Shown one piece after another: positions 62,610 through 64,000 of a DNA stretch of 64,000 nucleotides. A program made the translations under genes and the position numbers. The stretch comes from an uncultured Lachnospiraceae bacterium (GTDB lineage: Bacteria > Bacillota > Clostridia > Lachnospirales > Lachnospiraceae). Every line of letters begins with the position of its first letter. The stretch's first letter is position 1. The DNA is taken from NCBI GenBank assembly GCA_947643615.1, contig CANRWO010000001.1, forward strand, positions 59,251-123,250, written 5' to 3'. The notes beneath the pieces are model-generated. The model searched no databases. It saw only the letters and a list, made by a program, of their open reading frames with translations, and was not told the origin of the DNA.

Positions 62610-63392
62610 ATGGATATGAGAGAAAAGATGTCAATAGAAAAGATGGCAAGAGTTATCTTTATATTGATTATGATTGTTTTAGTTATTTTTATTTGTGCGA
62701 AAATGAAAGAAAGGTACTCTATTGAAGATAAAGGTGCGTCAGATTCTGAGCAAACGGTATTAGGTAGCTCTGTTCAAGATAAGGTTGATGTGGAACCTTC
62801 TGCTTCTGGCAAGCCAAATACAGATACGAATATGAGTGCTGATGAGATATATAAGGCGGTTCTTTTGGGGGAGACCTCATTTCGCTATCCAACCGATGGG
62901 AAAATGGAGACTATCACTATAACAGATGTACCCGCTCTCTTTGATCCAGATGATTCTTTCATGAAAATATGGGAGTTTGCGGTAGCGGATCTAAATGGAG
63001 ACGGGGAAGATGAAGTCATTCTTTTTGTAGTTGGTGCGGCGGGTGACGCAGGTGGAAAGGTAATTCTTCATCAATCAGATGATAAGGTTTATGGTTATTT
63101 AACTGATAACAGAACTTTAGTGGATTTGAAGATCGACGGAACTTTTAATTTTTCGGATCCTACAGGAGTTACGGAGTCAGGTATTGCGGCTATTACCAAC
63201 TTTACAAAAGAGGGCTATACAGTAGATAAAATATCCTATGAAACCGGAACATATAAAGGCTGGGATTCTTTTGTAGTAGACCATCATTCTGCCACAGAGG
63301 AAGAATATTTGGATGTGGTATCTAAGCAGGAAAAAAAGCAAAATGCAGAATGGTATGATTTTAACAATGAAAACATTAATACCATGTTTTGA
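62610..63392 (+). CDS. Membrane-anchored protein with a DLNGDGEDE motif
   Basis: The 260-residue protein has an N-terminal membrane segment (FILIMIVLVIFICA), a Ser/Glu-rich spacer, and a beta-rich domain with VADLNGDGEDEVILF, a DxDxDG calcium-binding type loop as in FG-GAP or VCBS-like proteins. It is likely exposed on the cell surface. The function is unknown; given its place after the RICIN gene it might be a partner, or merely a neighbour. GGAGG precedes; ATG 62610 or 62616 could be used (the latter is at 9-nt spacing). Confidence 0.65.
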   Translation: MDMREKMSIEKMARVIFILIMIVLVIFICAKMKERYSIEDKGASDSEQTVLGSSVQDKVDVEPSASGKPNTDTNMSADEIYKAVLLGETSFRYPTDGKMETITITDVPALFDPDDSFMKIWEFAVADLNGDGEDEVILFVVGAAGDAGGKVILHQSDDKVYGYLTDNRTLVDLKIDGTFNFSDPTGVTESGIAAITNFTKEGYTVDKISYETGTYKGWDSFVVDHHSATEEEYLDVVSKQEKKQNAEWYDFNNENINTMF

Positions 63393-63418
63393 ATCATGAT
63401 CAATATGTTGGTAATAGA

Positions 63419-63792
63419 TGATTCGCAGGGCAAAGGAAGAACTACGCACCGTCAATGTCAATGTACGACTTTCGAAACAGGTAAGCCATTCCTTTGGCAT
63501 CAACGTAATCTTGGGGAATCTGCTGGAGAACAGCATTGAGGCGGCAAGGCAGACAGAAAGTAAGAGGATGGAGATAAACATTGAATTGCAGCAGGGATTT
63601 CTTAGAATTCAAGTTGAAAACAGCTACAATGGGAAACTGGAAAAAAGACATCAGCGGTTGTTTACAACGAAAAAGACAAGTGGACTCCATGGCATTGGTC
63701 TGGAGAATGTAAGGAAAATGGTAGAGAAATATGATGGGATTATGGAGATATGTCCTGAGGGAGACAAAAAAATAAGATTGCATTACTATTAG
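63419..63792 (+). pseudogene. agrC 3' fragment (pseudogene)
   Basis: The frame encodes the last third of the AgrC-like kinase, including the N-box and the G-box SGLHGIGLENVRKM. It lacks the sensor and His box. A 38-bp deletion near the end changes the C-terminus to GDKKIRLHYY in place of GDMFRVILILYMSEVKK. The N-box reads LENSIEAAR in place of LENGIEAAR. It cannot make a kinase. Confidence 0.85.
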
Positions 63793-63793
63793 G

Positions 63794-63827
63794 GCATGAC
63801 TGATAACAGATTTAGTCATGCTTTTTT
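63794..63827 (+). terminator. Terminator in the second agrC copy
   Basis: GCATGACT (63794-63801) and AGTCATGC (63814-63821), followed by six T; identical to the one at 59984-60017. Confidence 0.8.
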
Positions 63828-64000
63828 ATTGCCCATTTGGAGCTTTTTGACGTCGTATTTTGATGAAGGTTCCAATTATTACATAAATATAGCCCAATTA
63901 ATACAAGAAACGGCACAGTAAGTTTTTTTGTGCTAATATCATCTGCAAAGTCTGCAAATAAAAAGTCAAGCAGAAATTTGTGAACTTTGAAAATTTTATA

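Larger units (their letters stand above)
63419..63946. repeat. Direct repeat copy 2: decayed agrC end through agrD promoter
   Basis: Near-identical to 59571-60136, lacking 38 bp after GGAGAC. After ATCTGC the sequence no longer continues into the agrD start. Confidence 0.9.
15831..64000 (+). mobile_element. Integrative conjugative element with Tad-type pilus genes (right end not in window)
   Basis: From the break in the subtilase gene onward the genes are those of a conjugative element: ParA/ParB, helicase-methylase, relaxase, VirD4, VirB2-, VirB6-, VirB3- and VirB4-like proteins, and a cell-wall peptidase. They are interleaved with Tad pilus genes and orphan methyltransferases. No integrase or resolvase is visible, so the recombination module and right end must lie beyond 64000. 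The AT-rich agr/RICIN part after about 57.4 kb is probably cargo but could be a separate insertion. Confidence 0.75.

Noticed and set aside
1..64000. CRISPR arrays, tRNA, rRNA, known riboswitches
   Set aside because: No regularly spaced repeats, cloverleaf or rRNA sequence and no riboswitch aptamer was recognised by eye.

Overview
The window looks like the chromosome of a spore-forming Clostridia, most likely a Lachnospiraceae gut bacterium, cut by a large conjugative element. The host assignment rests on spoIIID behind a sigma-E-type promoter, a Csp-like subtilase, a BceAB-type ABC transporter, frequent GTG/TTG starts with strong Shine-Dalgarno (SD) sequences, and the general look of the proteins. 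No rRNA, tRNA or CRISPR array was recognised.

Host part (1 to about 15830): the 3' end of a 4Fe-4S protein, an AAA ATPase with a PD-(D/E)XK nuclease domain, spoIIID, a MATE exporter, a VWA/metallopeptidase-like + MoxR ATPase + leucine-rich repeat cluster, a UDP-sugar pyrophosphorylase, galE, a class C beta-lactamase-like serine hydrolase, and a BceAB-like ABC transporter behind a BceR-like operator. The host sequence ends inside a subtilase (S8) gene whose reading frame is lost just after the catalytic Asp motif.

Conjugative element (about 15831 to beyond the window): ParA/ParB; a 2511-residue methylase-helicase with a TnpV-like gene embedded in another frame; a TOPRIM protein; a candidate oriT followed by a ribbon-helix-helix-like protein and a MobP-type relaxase; several unrecognised accessory genes; the VirD4-type coupling protein; VirB2-, VirB6- and PrgI/VirB3-like proteins; a C5-cytosine and an MT-A70 adenine methyltransferase; then a nearly complete Tad/Flp pilus set (prepilin peptidase, CpaB, TadZ, CpaF/TadA, TadB, TadC, pilin-like proteins, a secreted surface protein); a VirB4 split into two genes; and a membrane-anchored C39-like peptidase. 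The Tad set lies between prgI and virB4, which are neighbours in Tn916/Tn1549-type systems, so the element seems to combine a type IV secretion channel with a Tad-type pilus. A type I toxin-antitoxin candidate lies inside the Tad region. No integrase and no right end are visible.

Cargo (about 57.4 to 64 kb): this part is visibly AT-richer. It has a reverse-strand XRE regulator with an inverted-repeat operator, and a quorum-sensing locus in the order agrA-agrC-agrD-agrB with direct repeats like LytTR boxes before agrD. A RICIN-domain protein, a 313-bp MITE-like element with perfect 15-bp terminal inverted repeats and 6-bp flanking repeats, a membrane-anchored protein, and a decayed second copy of the agrC 3' end with the agrD promoter follow. 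The two agrC-promoter copies are direct repeats of 566 and 528 bp that bracket the agrD-agrB-RICIN segment.
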